The notes under the pieces are model-generated. The model saw only the letters and a program-made list of their open reading frames with translations, was not told where the DNA came from and did not search any database. Both the position numbers and the translations under genes were made by a program. Shown piece by piece: positions 42,648-52,689 of a DNA stretch of 55,118 nt. Source of the DNA: Gammaproteobacteria bacterium (GTDB lineage Bacteria > Pseudomonadota > Gammaproteobacteria > RBG-16-57-12); the NCBI GenBank assembly GCA_022712945.1, contig JAFLJP010000021.1:1-55118 (forward strand), written 5' to 3'. Numbering within the stretch: the first letter of the stretch is position 1; every line of letters begins with the position of its first letter.

Positions 42648-45600
42648 GGGCGCTCTCTCTGTTTGCACTCCTCTGGCTGGCCGGTAGTGCGGTTGCCCAG
42701 TTTGACGAGGCAACCTTGCGGCATGCCGCTGCCTTTAATCAGGTGATCTATTGGGATAATTTCGAAGGTTCGCCCTACCATGTCTCGGGGCCATTGCCGG
42801 GTAAAAACGATGCCCAGGGCATTGCCTGGCTTAACCTCAAAGCAGAGCCGTTGGTATTGCAACTGCCAGCAGAGCAGCGGTTGCGGATTGACTTTTCAGT
42901 GGTTGGTGATCATGAAAAAATTCAGATCTGGGCATCGAATGGTTCATTGATGGCGCGGGAGTTGATGTTGCTACCCAGTGATCACCAACGTTCATTTTAT
43001 CTTGCTGCAGAACCGGCCCAGCGCCTGCTAGTTGTTGAATCATCAGCGGCTCAGGCGATACCGCTGGCCCTGTTTCTATCCCGTGCTGAAGAGCGGAGTG
43101 CCACGCTGCGTTATCTTGATTCACTGGTACTACCCGATGTCGCCCAAGTTGCGTTACGCCAGGGGAAAAAACAGTCAACTCGCTCTTTTTACCATCTACC
43201 TGCTCGGCAGACAGTGCACTTGTCGTTGGTTGGCCCCCAGCGTCTGATGCTGGAAGAGCATCTCTATTTTTCTGATCAGCAGACGATTGGCCGGCAAAGC
43301 TATCAAATTGAAGCTCTGATCACGGGGCTTGCGCCACAGCGTTTTTTAGTGAAAAGCCGTATGGATAACCGCCTGCCCAGCTATGTGGATGGAAAATTGC
43401 GTGCGCTTGGTTATCGGCAACAACACTACCTAGATATTCCTGAAGGTGAACACCGTCTTGAGATCTCAAGCAGTGCCGGTTTGTTGCTGCGGGTTCGTAG
43501 CCACAATAGTCAGGGGCTGTTGCTGCCTGAGCTGAACGCGCCGGTTTCAGTGGGCGCTGCTGTTGTACTGCCCTTTCCGGCATTGACACGACAAAATTAC
43601 CCGGCGGTGGTGGCCTGGACAGAGCAGCAGTTGGCCGGTGTGGAGAAGGTCGGTGTGGCAGATGAGCTGTTGGCGTGGCTTGAGCGCAGCTCTCTGCCGA
43701 TCTACCAAGCATTGGCGCGGCGTCTGCTGCAGGACTATTTTGCCTACCGTGATCTGGCTCCCTACCAGAGCCGCTCTGGGGATGTCTATTCTCGGAGTTT
43801 TATTCCGGCTTCACTCGCCCCGCTGGAGGAGGAGAAGGTGGTGTGGGACTACCCTCAACATCAATCCATTTCACAACTTGCGGCGATCAACCGTGGGCGA
43901 TTTTTTGCGCTCTCGTCATCGGAAGAGAGTCAACTGGCGTTCCGCTTACCGCAGCAAAAGCAGCAACATCGACTGCGTATTGCGATTGATCTTGAGAGCA
44001 TAACAGAACCGCTTATTCTGGAGATGCGAGATCAAGACAGCGTGGTGCAACGCTTTAAGGTTGATCCCGCCTGGGGTCTCTGGCAATCGCGGCGGAGCAG
44101 TAAACCGGCCATTGCCTCATTGAAGCAGTTAGGGCTCTCCCAATCCATGACCATGAGCGGTCGTTATGGGCTCTACCAACCGGCCGCTCGTTATAGTCGG
44201 GTGGCCAATGCCGAGTTTAATCTGTCAGCACAACAGCGTGACTTGCAGCTTCAGCTCTCACCGGGGTCTGTGACAAAGCAGCCACTGTTTATCAACATCA
44301 AGCAGCTAAACAGCCAAGAGGAGAGACTGGCAGCGGAGCACTATATGGATTTTCTTGATCGTCTGGGAAAAACCGCACGGGTTACACTCTTTTGGCAGTT
44401 ACTCCAGGGCGAGCAGCCGGTTATGGATGCCCTGCAACACTCTGTTGCGAAGCAGTGGCTTGGGGTAATTCGTCAGCTGCAAGATGTCAACCGGCGCTAT
44501 CTCCACCGTCTGGATCGATCACCACTTCCCCCGATTACTGACAGCGGTGGGTCACAGGTCGGGCTGATGCAACAACAGGCAGTTGCGGCGCAGCAGAGGC
44601 GTGACTGGCTGAGCGCGTTAGAACATTGGGCGCAGTTACAGCGACAGAGTGCCGATGTGACCGTGCAGCTGGCAGCGTTGCAGGGCAGAGTAGAGGCACT
44701 GGTGGCACTCTCTGAACAGCCGTTGGCTGAGCGTGAATTGATGCGTTATGCCTTCCTACATCCTGAGTTGGTGATCCGCGAGGCGGCCCGACAGCAGTTG
44801 CTGGCTTACTATGCCCTGTGGGGAGATGAGGCTGATTACGATGCGCTACTGGTGGCATCAGCACTGCATGAGCAGTCGGATGCACTGCTTGTTTCGCTAT
44901 TAGAACGCTGGGCGTCGCAGGCTAAAATGGCGTCGTTGTTTACGGTTGGCCTAGTGTTTGCTCCTGATTCTCGTTTGACTCAGCCACTGCTTGCGGCAAG
45001 CTATCAACGCCAGTGCTGGCGCTGCTTTGATGCTCTGCTGGGCGGTGTCACTGATCCGCAGTGGCGTGCCTACTGGCGGGGATATAAAGCGATGTGGTGG
45101 GGTGATATTGCACAGGCTGAAAATCAGTGGCGGCAGGCGGGTGGGCATGCAGAAAATCTGTTGCGCTATCTGCGCCAGGGGGGGGGCAGCGAGCTGCTTG
45201 CGGGTACCGCGCCTATCACTGCGAAAAAAGTGCTGGAATGGCCTGAGTTTTATCAGCAGCTGCCGGGGCCACGGCGCTGGCAGGCCGCAGGTGATCTGGC
45301 GGTCACCTCAAGTGCCGGAATGCTCAATGTGAGTGACAAAATTAATGACCGGGAGCAGCTTGTCTATCTGGCTGAACAGCAGAAACCGCTGACCATGACG
45401 GTGCTGGGGCCTCGTAAGTTAAGGCTCAAGGTACGTCTGTTACACCCAACCAATGATCCGGAAAAACCGCTGGATAGCTGGTTGCGAATGGAGAACAACG
45501 ATGTGGTGTGGCAGCGCCCGCTGCTGGGAAGTCGCCCGGCCACGGCACTGACAACCGAGTTGATGCAGCTGGGGTATCCCGGTGAAGCCCAGGTGATTGA

Positions 45601-47692
45601 ATTTGATTTAACCGAGGGGGTGAATCAACTTGAACTCTACGTGCCGGGTTATAACGTGTTGCTGGATGTGGAGATGGATGCACCGCTGCGGCCACTGGCG
45701 AACTATCCTGACCCTCAACTGGCACTGCCATTGATTAAAAACGTACAGGCGTTACCCCGTGGTCGGGTGGTGCCGGGTGATGCCTCGTTATTGATTCCCC
45801 AGCCACGGGATTGGCGTGAAGGTGAGGCACCCAGCTCGCCGGAGCAGCGCTTGAGCCAGCTGTTATGGTGGGCGGAACATAATCAACCACAGCATGAGGT
45901 TGATTACCTGACGATTGCCGCGCAATTACAGCAGCAATATCCGCAACGGCCTCTGCTCAGGAAGCTGGCGCGAAAAATAGTGCAACGGGGTCGCTGGCAG
46001 TTACAGAAAAATATGTTACACAGCGCCGGCCGGCGCACAGTGACGCAGCCACGCTGGCAACCGGAGTCACCCCGCATGCGGATTCGAAATACACTATTAG
46101 CACCGTTGGCGGCGCATGAGTTTCGCTTGCGAGGCGCTAATGTTTGGGGTGTCTCCCGCTCTTCTCCCGGTGGCAGTCGCTGGCATATCGCGTTGCAACT
46201 GGAGGGATTGAGTCGCCAGAAATATCCACTCAAGGTGATGATTCAGTTGGATCAGAAATCACCAACAGCGGTGACACTGACCCCGGAACAACCCCACCAT
46301 GTGGCAAAATTGAGGATGCCTGCGGGTGTTCATCAGCTGCGCCTCTGGATTGACGAAGAGGTGAGTGGTCAACTGTTGCGGGTTGGTTTGTACCAGGCAC
46401 AGCCAGGGGAGGCGCTGCAAGCGTGGACGGTGCCGAGCGAGCGCAGCTATTTTGTCTCCACCGCGCAAGAGCCGTTGCAGATGCGCTTGAAGGGGCCGCA
46501 GATGTTAAGGGTGATTGAACGGGTGGGTGAGAGTGATCAACCCTACTATTTGCATCTGGATGAGGGGTGGCAACAGCTCACATTGCCCCCTCGCTTTGGT
46601 GCTTCAACGGCCCTGCTCAGGGTTTTTTCTCTGACGGTTGATGATCAGTGGCGTGCACCTGAAATTCGCTATCAACCCCGGGTGATTGAGCCACTGCCAC
46701 GGCTTGTATTGTCCGAAGCGTTTGGGGTGGAGCCGTTCAGGTTCTATTCGCCGTTTGAACCCAATGAACACGAGGATGGGAGCGAGCAGTACTATGCCCG
46801 TTTTCAGCAGCGGCGCTTGACGGATGAGTCTTCAGAGCAGGAGCGTTTTCTTGCGCTGGGGGCGCGACATCGCAAACATCATCGGGCACTTCAGCTCTAC
46901 CATCGTCTCTCTGCGGAGCTGCGCTTTAGAGAGCTTGGCAATCCCAGCCTGGCCCTTGAAGGTCGTGTGGAGTGGTTACCACAACAGAGCCCCTGGCGCG
47001 GGACTCTTCGGGTCAAGAGTTATTGGCAGAAGCCAGATTCACAATATGGGAAACTGGAGTGGGCCAATTATCTGGATGCTTCTATTTATCAGTTATATCG
47101 TTTAAGCCTGAAAAGCTATCACACCCCCAGGTTGACGCTGTTTGCACGTAATATGAGTCGGAGTTTTAACCCCTATCGCCGGGGCTGGCTCGATCAGGAT
47201 ATCTTCACTGAATACAAGGCACAACACCGTTACGGTTGGCGAATTGCCGATCGTTATACCTACCAGCCCTGGCTGGATACCGCGTGGACGTTTGGTGGCT
47301 GGATCAGCAGTAATGATTCATTGAATGATCTTTGGCTGGATGGGGTGGGTCTCTCCGCCAGTTGGCGGCAAATGCTGGGCGAAGGTGAGTTGGCACTGGC
47401 CATTTCTCAGCGCTATTTTCTGGCCGATGATGAGCGTGATAACAGCTACTCCAGTACCACCCTGTCGCTGCAAGCAGAGTGGGGGGCGTGGAGTGAACGT
47501 TGGAATCGCTGGCAGTTGCAGGGGGAGCTTAATTACCAACTGCAAACCGGGGATGTGAGTTTTGTATTAGGGGTGAGTTGGCATGGTCTGCAAGGGCGTG
47601 ATTATCGTGATTTTTTACCCGGTGAAATTTTCTTTAAGCCGCTTCGCCAGTGGCGTCTGCCGAGTGTTGGTTATGCAGGGGGGGAGCGATGA
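42644..47692 (+). CDS. Large outer-membrane export protein: helical repeats plus C-terminal beta-barrel
   Basis: This 1682-residue protein has a signal peptide (ALSLFALLWLAGSAVA). Residues about 20-620 are beta-rich, with modules similar in style to the 818-residue protein. Residues about 640-845 are alpha-helical repeats of TPR type (RRDWLSALEHWAQLQRQSAD, YKAMWWGDIAQAENQWRQAG). More beta modules follow to about 1350. The last 310 residues show alternating aromatic strands of an outer-membrane barrel (LFARNMSRSFNPYRRGWL, LALAISQRYFLADDERDN, WQLQGELNYQLQTGDVSFVL). A TPR-barrel layout is known for exopolysaccharide exporters such as BcsC and PgaA. The final residue is Arg, not Phe, unlike most barrels. 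The role, polymer passage through the outer membrane, is inferred. Confidence 0.6.
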   Translation: MRALSLFALLWLAGSAVAQFDEATLRHAAAFNQVIYWDNFEGSPYHVSGPLPGKNDAQGIAWLNLKAEPLVLQLPAEQRLRIDFSVVGDHEKIQIWASNGSLMARELMLLPSDHQRSFYLAAEPAQRLLVVESSAAQAIPLALFLSRAEERSATLRYLDSLVLPDVAQVALRQGKKQSTRSFYHLPARQTVHLSLVGPQRLMLEEHLYFSDQQTIGRQSYQIEALITGLAPQRFLVKSRMDNRLPSYVDGKLRALGYRQQHYLDIPEGEHRLEISSSAGLLLRVRSHNSQGLLLPELNAPVSVGAAVVLPFPALTRQNYPAVVAWTEQQLAGVEKVGVADELLAWLERSSLPIYQALARRLLQDYFAYRDLAPYQSRSGDVYSRSFIPASLAPLEEEKVVWDYPQHQSISQLAAINRGRFFALSSSEESQLAFRLPQQKQQHRLRIAIDLESITEPLILEMRDQDSVVQRFKVDPAWGLWQSRRSSKPAIASLKQLGLSQSMTMSGRYGLYQPAARYSRVANAEFNLSAQQRDLQLQLSPGSVTKQPLFINIKQLNSQEERLAAEHYMDFLDRLGKTARVTLFWQLLQGEQPVMDALQHSVAKQWLGVIRQLQDVNRRYLHRLDRSPLPPITDSGGSQVGLMQQQAVAAQQRRDWLSALEHWAQLQRQSADVTVQLAALQGRVEALVALSEQPLAERELMRYAFLHPELVIREAARQQLLAYYALWGDEADYDALLVASALHEQSDALLVSLLERWASQAKMASLFTVGLVFAPDSRLTQPLLAASYQRQCWRCFDALLGGVTDPQWRAYWRGYKAMWWGDIAQAENQWRQAGGHAENLLRYLRQGGGSELLAGTAPITAKKVLEWPEFYQQLPGPRRWQAAGDLAVTSSAGMLNVSDKINDREQLVYLAEQQKPLTMTVLGPRKLRLKVRLLHPTNDPEKPLDSWLRMENNDVVWQRPLLGSRPATALTTELMQLGYPGEAQVIEFDLTEGVNQLELYVPGYNVLLDVEMDAPLRPLANYPDPQLALPLIKNVQALPRGRVVPGDASLLIPQPRDWREGEAPSSPEQRLSQLLWWAEHNQPQHEVDYLTIAAQLQQQYPQRPLLRKLARKIVQRGRWQLQKNMLHSAGRRTVTQPRWQPESPRMRIRNTLLAPLAAHEFRLRGANVWGVSRSSPGGSRWHIALQLEGLSRQKYPLKVMIQLDQKSPTAVTLTPEQPHHVAKLRMPAGVHQLRLWIDEEVSGQLLRVGLYQAQPGEALQAWTVPSERSYFVSTAQEPLQMRLKGPQMLRVIERVGESDQPYYLHLDEGWQQLTLPPRFGASTALLRVFSLTVDDQWRAPEIRYQPRVIEPLPRLVLSEAFGVEPFRFYSPFEPNEHEDGSEQYYARFQQRRLTDESSEQERFLALGARHRKHHRALQLYHRLSAELRFRELGNPSLALEGRVEWLPQQSPWRGTLRVKSYWQKPDSQYGKLEWANYLDASIYQLYRLSLKSYHTPRLTLFARNMSRSFNPYRRGWLDQDIFTEYKAQHRYGWRIADRYTYQPWLDTAWTFGGWISSNDSLNDLWLDGVGLSASWRQMLGEGELALAISQRYFLADDERDNSYSSTTLSLQAEWGAWSERWNRWQLQGELNYQLQTGDVSFVLGVSWHGLQGRDYRDFLPGEIFFKPLRQWRLPSVGYAGGER

Positions 47693-50600
47693 ACTCGGCC
47701 CGATATATTGAAAATATTTTGCTGGCGGGTAAAAACCCGCTGTTGATGCGTATTGATGAGCCAAAGCTCAAAAAACTGAAAGAAGCTTTTTTCCGTTGGC
47801 TGAAAAAACAGCAGGAAAAATGCCACGATGATGAGCAGCATCAGGATTGGTTATTGCGTCGTTTTAGTGACTTCCTGATTGCCGAATTGAAGCGAACCGA
47901 GGCCGATTTAAAACAGCGTGAACAGCAGCTTCAGGTTTTCCAACACCGCTTTCGTCATGCGGCGACAGATGAAGAACGTTGCCATCATATTCTTGAATTT
48001 GCCAGCAAGCTTGGTCGTGGTGCCAAGAGCTTAAATCAGGATCGTCACGCGTTTGATCGCTGGTTTAGTGAGGAGGCGCTACGGGAGCGCTACTTTAACC
48101 ACTTGATCAATGCAGAACGCTACCTGGTATTACTGGTTGAGGCATTGGGCCGGGTGGCGGCGAGGTGGTTGGAAAATGCAACGGATTTGCCAGAGCGGCG
48201 GACTCGCTGGCAGGCATTGGCATTTTCTACCCAATATCGCTCGTTACTGCTTTATATGCGGGATGCCCGTATCCGTCAATCAGCTCTGCAGAGCATCGGG
48301 CACGTTGTTGCAACAATTCCCCCGCCACATCGCAGTAAAGTACTTGAAGAGGGTTTTGTTGAGCAACTGCTTCGTCTGGCGAAAGATCGTACCGAATCAA
48401 CATGGGTGCAGTGTGAGGCGATGGCCTTGATTAAGCAGGTATCGGCCCCCTTGTTTGCAGATCTCGTCACAGACCGACTGCACACACCACCGTTGGGTGA
48501 TGACCTGTTTGTACGCCGCCGCGCACTGTTGTTGTTACCGACTGAGGCGGATATTTGCGCACAATACCGGCACCATGAGGAGTTGGCCGCACAAGATCCC
48601 AGCCCCTATGTTCGCCAGGCGTTGTTGCAGCGCATCGCAGAGCACGGTCATATCGACTCGGCAATACACTACGGTGCGTTATTACAACATGATTTAGAAT
48701 CGTCAGTACGGGTGGCAGCACTCTGTCATCTTGCCCCGATGATGAACGGCCCATCATGGCATGAACCGGCCGCTCAGTGGTTAATGTATATCCTGCAAAA
48801 TGAGCGGCAGGAAGAGGTGTTACGTACGGCGCTAAATGTCCTGGCTGATTGTCATCAACGGTTACGGGTCACGGCAACAAACTCTGCTGAACGGTGGCTT
48901 GAACCGCTGTTGGCAGCACTGGAACAACTTCATTTTTCAGCTCCCTCGCTGGTGGTTAGAGCTTCTGCTGCGCAGTGCCGTGAGCGGCTGTGGTGCCAGA
49001 GTTCAGCGGTGCGTATGGCGGCATTAACGCGCTTGCAAGAGCAGCTTGTGGCTCTGCCTACGGGGCGGCGAGTGCGCATTAGACGGCATAAGTTGCCGGA
49101 TATTGATGAGTTGACACTTGGGCGTCTACTGGCGTTGATTGCACAGCATGAACACGGTTTTGATATCGCCTTCAGTAAACGTTATTTACTGATTACCCGG
49201 GGTGAACATTTTGCCCGTCGTCTGTGGCGTATTTTGTATGAGTTTTTCCGCCCATCAACAGACAAACGCCAGGGATTTTCCCATACCACGGGTCGCCATT
49301 ATCGCGGCACCCTTTATGCCCCTTCCGGGGTGTTGGCTGAGCAGGCCCAGACTAAGGTGCCGGGTGAGCCACTACAGATGGAAGGGGAGGGTGGTTGGCG
49401 TAACTACCTGCCGCTGGTGGATGAGCTTCTCTCTGCTTGTGAACAAGATAAGGTGGCGGTGATACGTCGCATCAGTAGCGCTGGTATCACCGAAATCACC
49501 CCGCCCCGTAGTCTGATCAAACGTTTTTGGGTGATGCAGCAGTTAACCCGACGCTTCAGTGAATACGCCGGGTTGCGTAACTGGCAAACGGGGGATACTT
49601 TGGCCTGCGAGGCTTATGTCAATGCGATACGGGCGCTGGGTTTTGAAATTAGCTTTAAACCCCACCAGTATGATAATCAAAATTGGCGTGCAGATCCTGC
49701 GGTCAGTCGTTTCTTTCCGGTGATGATTCCGTTCTCTGGTTACGACTGGGGTGATCGCGTTGCGGACTATTTTGTCTCTGTCTATGAGAACAGCCTGCAA
49801 CACCTAACAATCGTACTGGCGGTTGGTTGTACCGGTTTTTTTGCACGCCACCTCTATCTGGTACGGCGAATTCGCAATGCGCGTAAAAAGTTACCGCTGG
49901 TGATTGGTGGCTGGGGAACCCGAGGGAAGTCCGGCACTGAGCGTCTCAAGGCCGCTCTGTTTAATGCGCTGGGTTACAATGTGATGTCAAAAACCACCGG
50001 CTGTGAGGCGATGTTTCTCTACTCCAGGGGTTACTCCGAAATGAAGGAAATGTTCCTGTTTCGACCCTATGATAAAGCGACTATCTGGGAGCAGGAAAAC
50101 CTGCTGCAAATATCGACAGCACTGGATACCGAGGTATTCTTATGGGAATGCATGGCGCTGAACCCTGATTTTGTCTCCATTCTTCAGCGACAGTGGATGA
50201 ATGACGACATTGCCACCATCACTAATTGTTACCCTGACCATGAAAACCTTCAGGGGCCTGCAGGGATTAACATTCCACAGGTGATGCAGCGTTTTATTCC
50301 CCGTAACAGTTGCCTAGTGACCAGTGAAGAAAATATGTTGCCACTGTTGCGTGATGAGGCCAAACAACAGAAGAGCCGCTTACATGTGGTGGGCTGGCTA
50401 CAGGCGGCACAGCTGACACCGGATATTTTGCAGCGCTTTCCCTACCAAGAGCACCCCTATAACATCGCATTAGTTTTGGGTCTGTGTAAGGAGTTGGGAA
50501 TTGCAGCCGATTTTGCCCTCAAGGAGATGGCCGACCGGGTGGTGGAAGATCTGGGTGTTTTGAAGTGTTACCCACTGGCCCAAGTAGCGGGGCGACGCCT

Positions 50601-51858
50601 TGAGTTCATTAATGGCATGTCGGCGAATGAACGTTTTGGTACCCTGGATAACTGGAAGCGGGTTGGATTGTCAGAGCAATCTAAACAGTGGAACGATGAG
50701 TGCTGGATTGCGACAGTGGTTAATAACCGGGCGGACCGAGTGGTACGCTCCCAGGTATTTGCTGAGATATTGGTTAATGACATACAGCAGGACTGTTGTT
50801 ACCTGATTGGCTCTAATCTAGAGGGTTTGCAGAGCTATATTCGCCTTGCGTGGCATAATTTACTGAGTGGTTTTACGCTTTGGGGAGCGGATGCATCACC
50901 CGAAACAGCGGTGGCGAATTGGCAGCAATGGGCGAAACGATTGCGTATTCCGACTTGCCGGGCGCAGCTTAACGGCCGCTTGCAGGCCCAATTGCGCTCT
51001 CTGGAACTGCTACCCTACGCTGAACAACTGGCGCCGTATTGGGATCAACCGACAAAATGGTTGGAGATATTGCCAAAAGAACAGCCCTATTGCCAACCAC
51101 TGGTTGACAGTGCCAACACCCTGCTAAAACAGTACCAGACATTTTTGGGTTTTGCTGAGCAGTTGCCGAAAGCGACTGATGCCAGCCAACGCCATAAGCT
51201 TGACCAGGGTGCGCAACAGATATTAGGTCAGTGGTTCGAGGCTAAATTTGTGGTGGTTGAAGATGCCCGTGCCAATGGTGAAAAAATCATTAAACAAATT
51301 GTAGATACTTCGCCGCCGGGTATTTTGACACGGGTGATGGGTCTGCAAAATATTAAAGGCACCGGTCTCGATTTTATCTATCGTCTACAGGCGTGGGAGG
51401 CGTGCTACCGCACGTGTGAAAAACTTCAATCCACAGATGTCGATCAGGTTCGCAGTGGACTGAGGATGTTGACGGATTTTCATGAGTTTGGGCAGCTAAG
51501 CGAAAGTTATCTTGACGAAACGTTGAATGATTTACATGACTCACCATTGGCCCAAACCGAGCTTGTTCATGCTGAGCTGGAGGTCATCACCAGTCGTCAT
51601 CGAGAGGCGATGAAAATATTGCGACAAGAGTTGGAGCAGGGGGCGATAAACGGCTTGTTGGAAAAGGCGATTGACTCGATGGAGTCATTTGCAGATGTTG
51701 GTGATGCGGTTCGACGCCGCAAGCAGGCCAATCAAATCTACAAGGATTTAGTGAACGAGCGAATCAGTAGTGGCAAAGCGACCATTTTATTAAAAGCGCT
51801 GAATCGCCGCCAAAAAGGCGGTTGGCTGGTTCATAGTCGCCACTTAAGGAAGCTCTGA
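47689..51858 (+). CDS. CapB/PgsB-like poly-gamma-glutamate ligase with large extra domains
   Basis: This 1389-residue protein has a Mur-ligase-type amide ligase core at about 735-1060. The P-loop is GTRGKSGT (743-750, Lys747) after a short hydrophobic segment (LTIVLAVGCTGFFA); KTTGCEAMFLY, NCYPDHENLQGP (846-857) and VNNRADRVVRSQVF (NNRADR 1012-1017) follow, as in CapB/PgsB. PgsB has only about 390 residues. Here about 700 residues precede the core: a coiled-coil-like start, HEAT-like helical repeats (SPYVRQALLQRIAEHGH, SSVRVAALCHLAP) and an unknown part. About 280 helical residues follow it. ATG 47689 overlaps the previous stop (ATGA). The enzyme should join glutamate-like units through gamma-amide bonds with ATP; substrate identity is not shown. 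The last codons lie in a repeat. Confidence 0.78.
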   Translation: MNSARYIENILLAGKNPLLMRIDEPKLKKLKEAFFRWLKKQQEKCHDDEQHQDWLLRRFSDFLIAELKRTEADLKQREQQLQVFQHRFRHAATDEERCHHILEFASKLGRGAKSLNQDRHAFDRWFSEEALRERYFNHLINAERYLVLLVEALGRVAARWLENATDLPERRTRWQALAFSTQYRSLLLYMRDARIRQSALQSIGHVVATIPPPHRSKVLEEGFVEQLLRLAKDRTESTWVQCEAMALIKQVSAPLFADLVTDRLHTPPLGDDLFVRRRALLLLPTEADICAQYRHHEELAAQDPSPYVRQALLQRIAEHGHIDSAIHYGALLQHDLESSVRVAALCHLAPMMNGPSWHEPAAQWLMYILQNERQEEVLRTALNVLADCHQRLRVTATNSAERWLEPLLAALEQLHFSAPSLVVRASAAQCRERLWCQSSAVRMAALTRLQEQLVALPTGRRVRIRRHKLPDIDELTLGRLLALIAQHEHGFDIAFSKRYLLITRGEHFARRLWRILYEFFRPSTDKRQGFSHTTGRHYRGTLYAPSGVLAEQAQTKVPGEPLQMEGEGGWRNYLPLVDELLSACEQDKVAVIRRISSAGITEITPPRSLIKRFWVMQQLTRRFSEYAGLRNWQTGDTLACEAYVNAIRALGFEISFKPHQYDNQNWRADPAVSRFFPVMIPFSGYDWGDRVADYFVSVYENSLQHLTIVLAVGCTGFFARHLYLVRRIRNARKKLPLVIGGWGTRGKSGTERLKAALFNALGYNVMSKTTGCEAMFLYSRGYSEMKEMFLFRPYDKATIWEQENLLQISTALDTEVFLWECMALNPDFVSILQRQWMNDDIATITNCYPDHENLQGPAGINIPQVMQRFIPRNSCLVTSEENMLPLLRDEAKQQKSRLHVVGWLQAAQLTPDILQRFPYQEHPYNIALVLGLCKELGIAADFALKEMADRVVEDLGVLKCYPLAQVAGRRLEFINGMSANERFGTLDNWKRVGLSEQSKQWNDECWIATVVNNRADRVVRSQVFAEILVNDIQQDCCYLIGSNLEGLQSYIRLAWHNLLSGFTLWGADASPETAVANWQQWAKRLRIPTCRAQLNGRLQAQLRSLELLPYAEQLAPYWDQPTKWLEILPKEQPYCQPLVDSANTLLKQYQTFLGFAEQLPKATDASQRHKLDQGAQQILGQWFEAKFVVVEDARANGEKIIKQIVDTSPPGILTRVMGLQNIKGTGLDFIYRLQAWEACYRTCEKLQSTDVDQVRSGLRMLTDFHEFGQLSESYLDETLNDLHDSPLAQTELVHAELEVITSRHREAMKILRQELEQGAINGLLEKAIDSMESFADVGDAVRRRKQANQIYKDLVNERISSGKATILLKALNRRQKGGWLVHSRHLRKL

Positions 51859-51893
51859 AAAAATCTAACCAGACTTATTCAGAGACTCCTTAA
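51844..51893. repeat. Family C mini-element at the ligase stop codon
   Basis: TTAAGGAAGCTCTGAA at 51844-51859 faces TTCAGAGACTCCTTAA at 51878-51893, an inverted repeat with two mismatches and an 18-base centre (ATCTAACCAGACT...). It is a relative of the copies at 28753 and 32244. The last four residues and the TGA stop of the ligase gene come from its left arm. The hairpin is not followed by a T-run. Confidence 0.75.
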
Positions 51894-51995
51894 AGCGTTT
51901 AGGTTATCGTCGCCAATCGGGGTAGTTAGTGGTTCGGGGGAATTATCTGCTGTATGAATATGTCAAAGAAAATTAACGTCAATCTGGAGAGTAAA

Positions 51996-52673
51996 ATGCG
52001 AGTCGTAATTGTTAGTGCTGTTGCATTGCTTATTGGTAATGCTGCTGTTGCAGAAACACCTAAAACATTGGAGAGTGAAGAGGCGAAGCTGAGTTATATC
52101 CTTGGCCATCAACTGGGCCAGCGATTGGTGAGCGATGGTATCGAGGTGGATGTGGATGCCTATGGCAAAGGCCTTCTTGACGGCTTACAGGGTGCTGAGT
52201 CACAACTCTCCTCCACAGAAGCCCAGCTGGTTATGGAGCGTTTTCAGGCGCGTGCCGAAGAGCGTCGTCTGGCTTTGGGTGAAAATAATCTGGCAGCGGG
52301 TTTGGCTTATCTGGCAGAAAATAGTAAAAACCCAGATGTTACGGTGCTTGATAATGGCCTGCAGTATAAAGTGATTAAACAGGGTGACGGGGCCAAGCCA
52401 AAAGCGGTGGATACGGTGAAGGTTCATTATCGTGGAACACTGATCGATGGGCGTGAGTTTGATAGTTCCTATCGCCGTAATGAACCGGCAACATTCCCAG
52501 TTAATCGTGTGATTGCCGGTTGGACCGCTATTTTGCAGATGATGCCGGTTGGCTCTCATTATCAGGTGACGATTCCTTCTGAATTGGCCTATGGCCAACG
52601 GGGAACTCCGCCAATGATCAAGCCCAATTCGGTATTGGTTTTTGATATTGAGCTGCTGAGTATTGAAGAGTAA
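51996..52673 (+). CDS. FKBP-type peptidyl-prolyl isomerase, Mip/FkpA-like
   Basis: This 225-residue periplasmic enzyme catalyses proline isomerisation and assists folding. A signal peptide (VVIVSAVALLIGNAAVAE) is followed by a helical dimerisation region (EAKLSYILGHQLGQRLVSDG, AYGKGLLDGLQG) and an FKBP domain from about 140 (VKVHYRGTLIDGREFDSS, VIAGWTAILQMMPVGSHYQV, ELAYGQRGTPPMIKPNS, LVFDIELLSI). An upstream in-frame ATG at 51954 would hide the signal peptide behind 14 polar residues; ATG 51996 with GGAG upstream is better. It lies downstream of the polymer operon but is separated by a repeat. Confidence 0.9.
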   Translation: MRVVIVSAVALLIGNAAVAETPKTLESEEAKLSYILGHQLGQRLVSDGIEVDVDAYGKGLLDGLQGAESQLSSTEAQLVMERFQARAEERRLALGENNLAAGLAYLAENSKNPDVTVLDNGLQYKVIKQGDGAKPKAVDTVKVHYRGTLIDGREFDSSYRRNEPATFPVNRVIAGWTAILQMMPVGSHYQVTIPSELAYGQRGTPPMIKPNSVLVFDIELLSIEE

Positions 52674-52689
52674 AAACAGGAATTTATAG

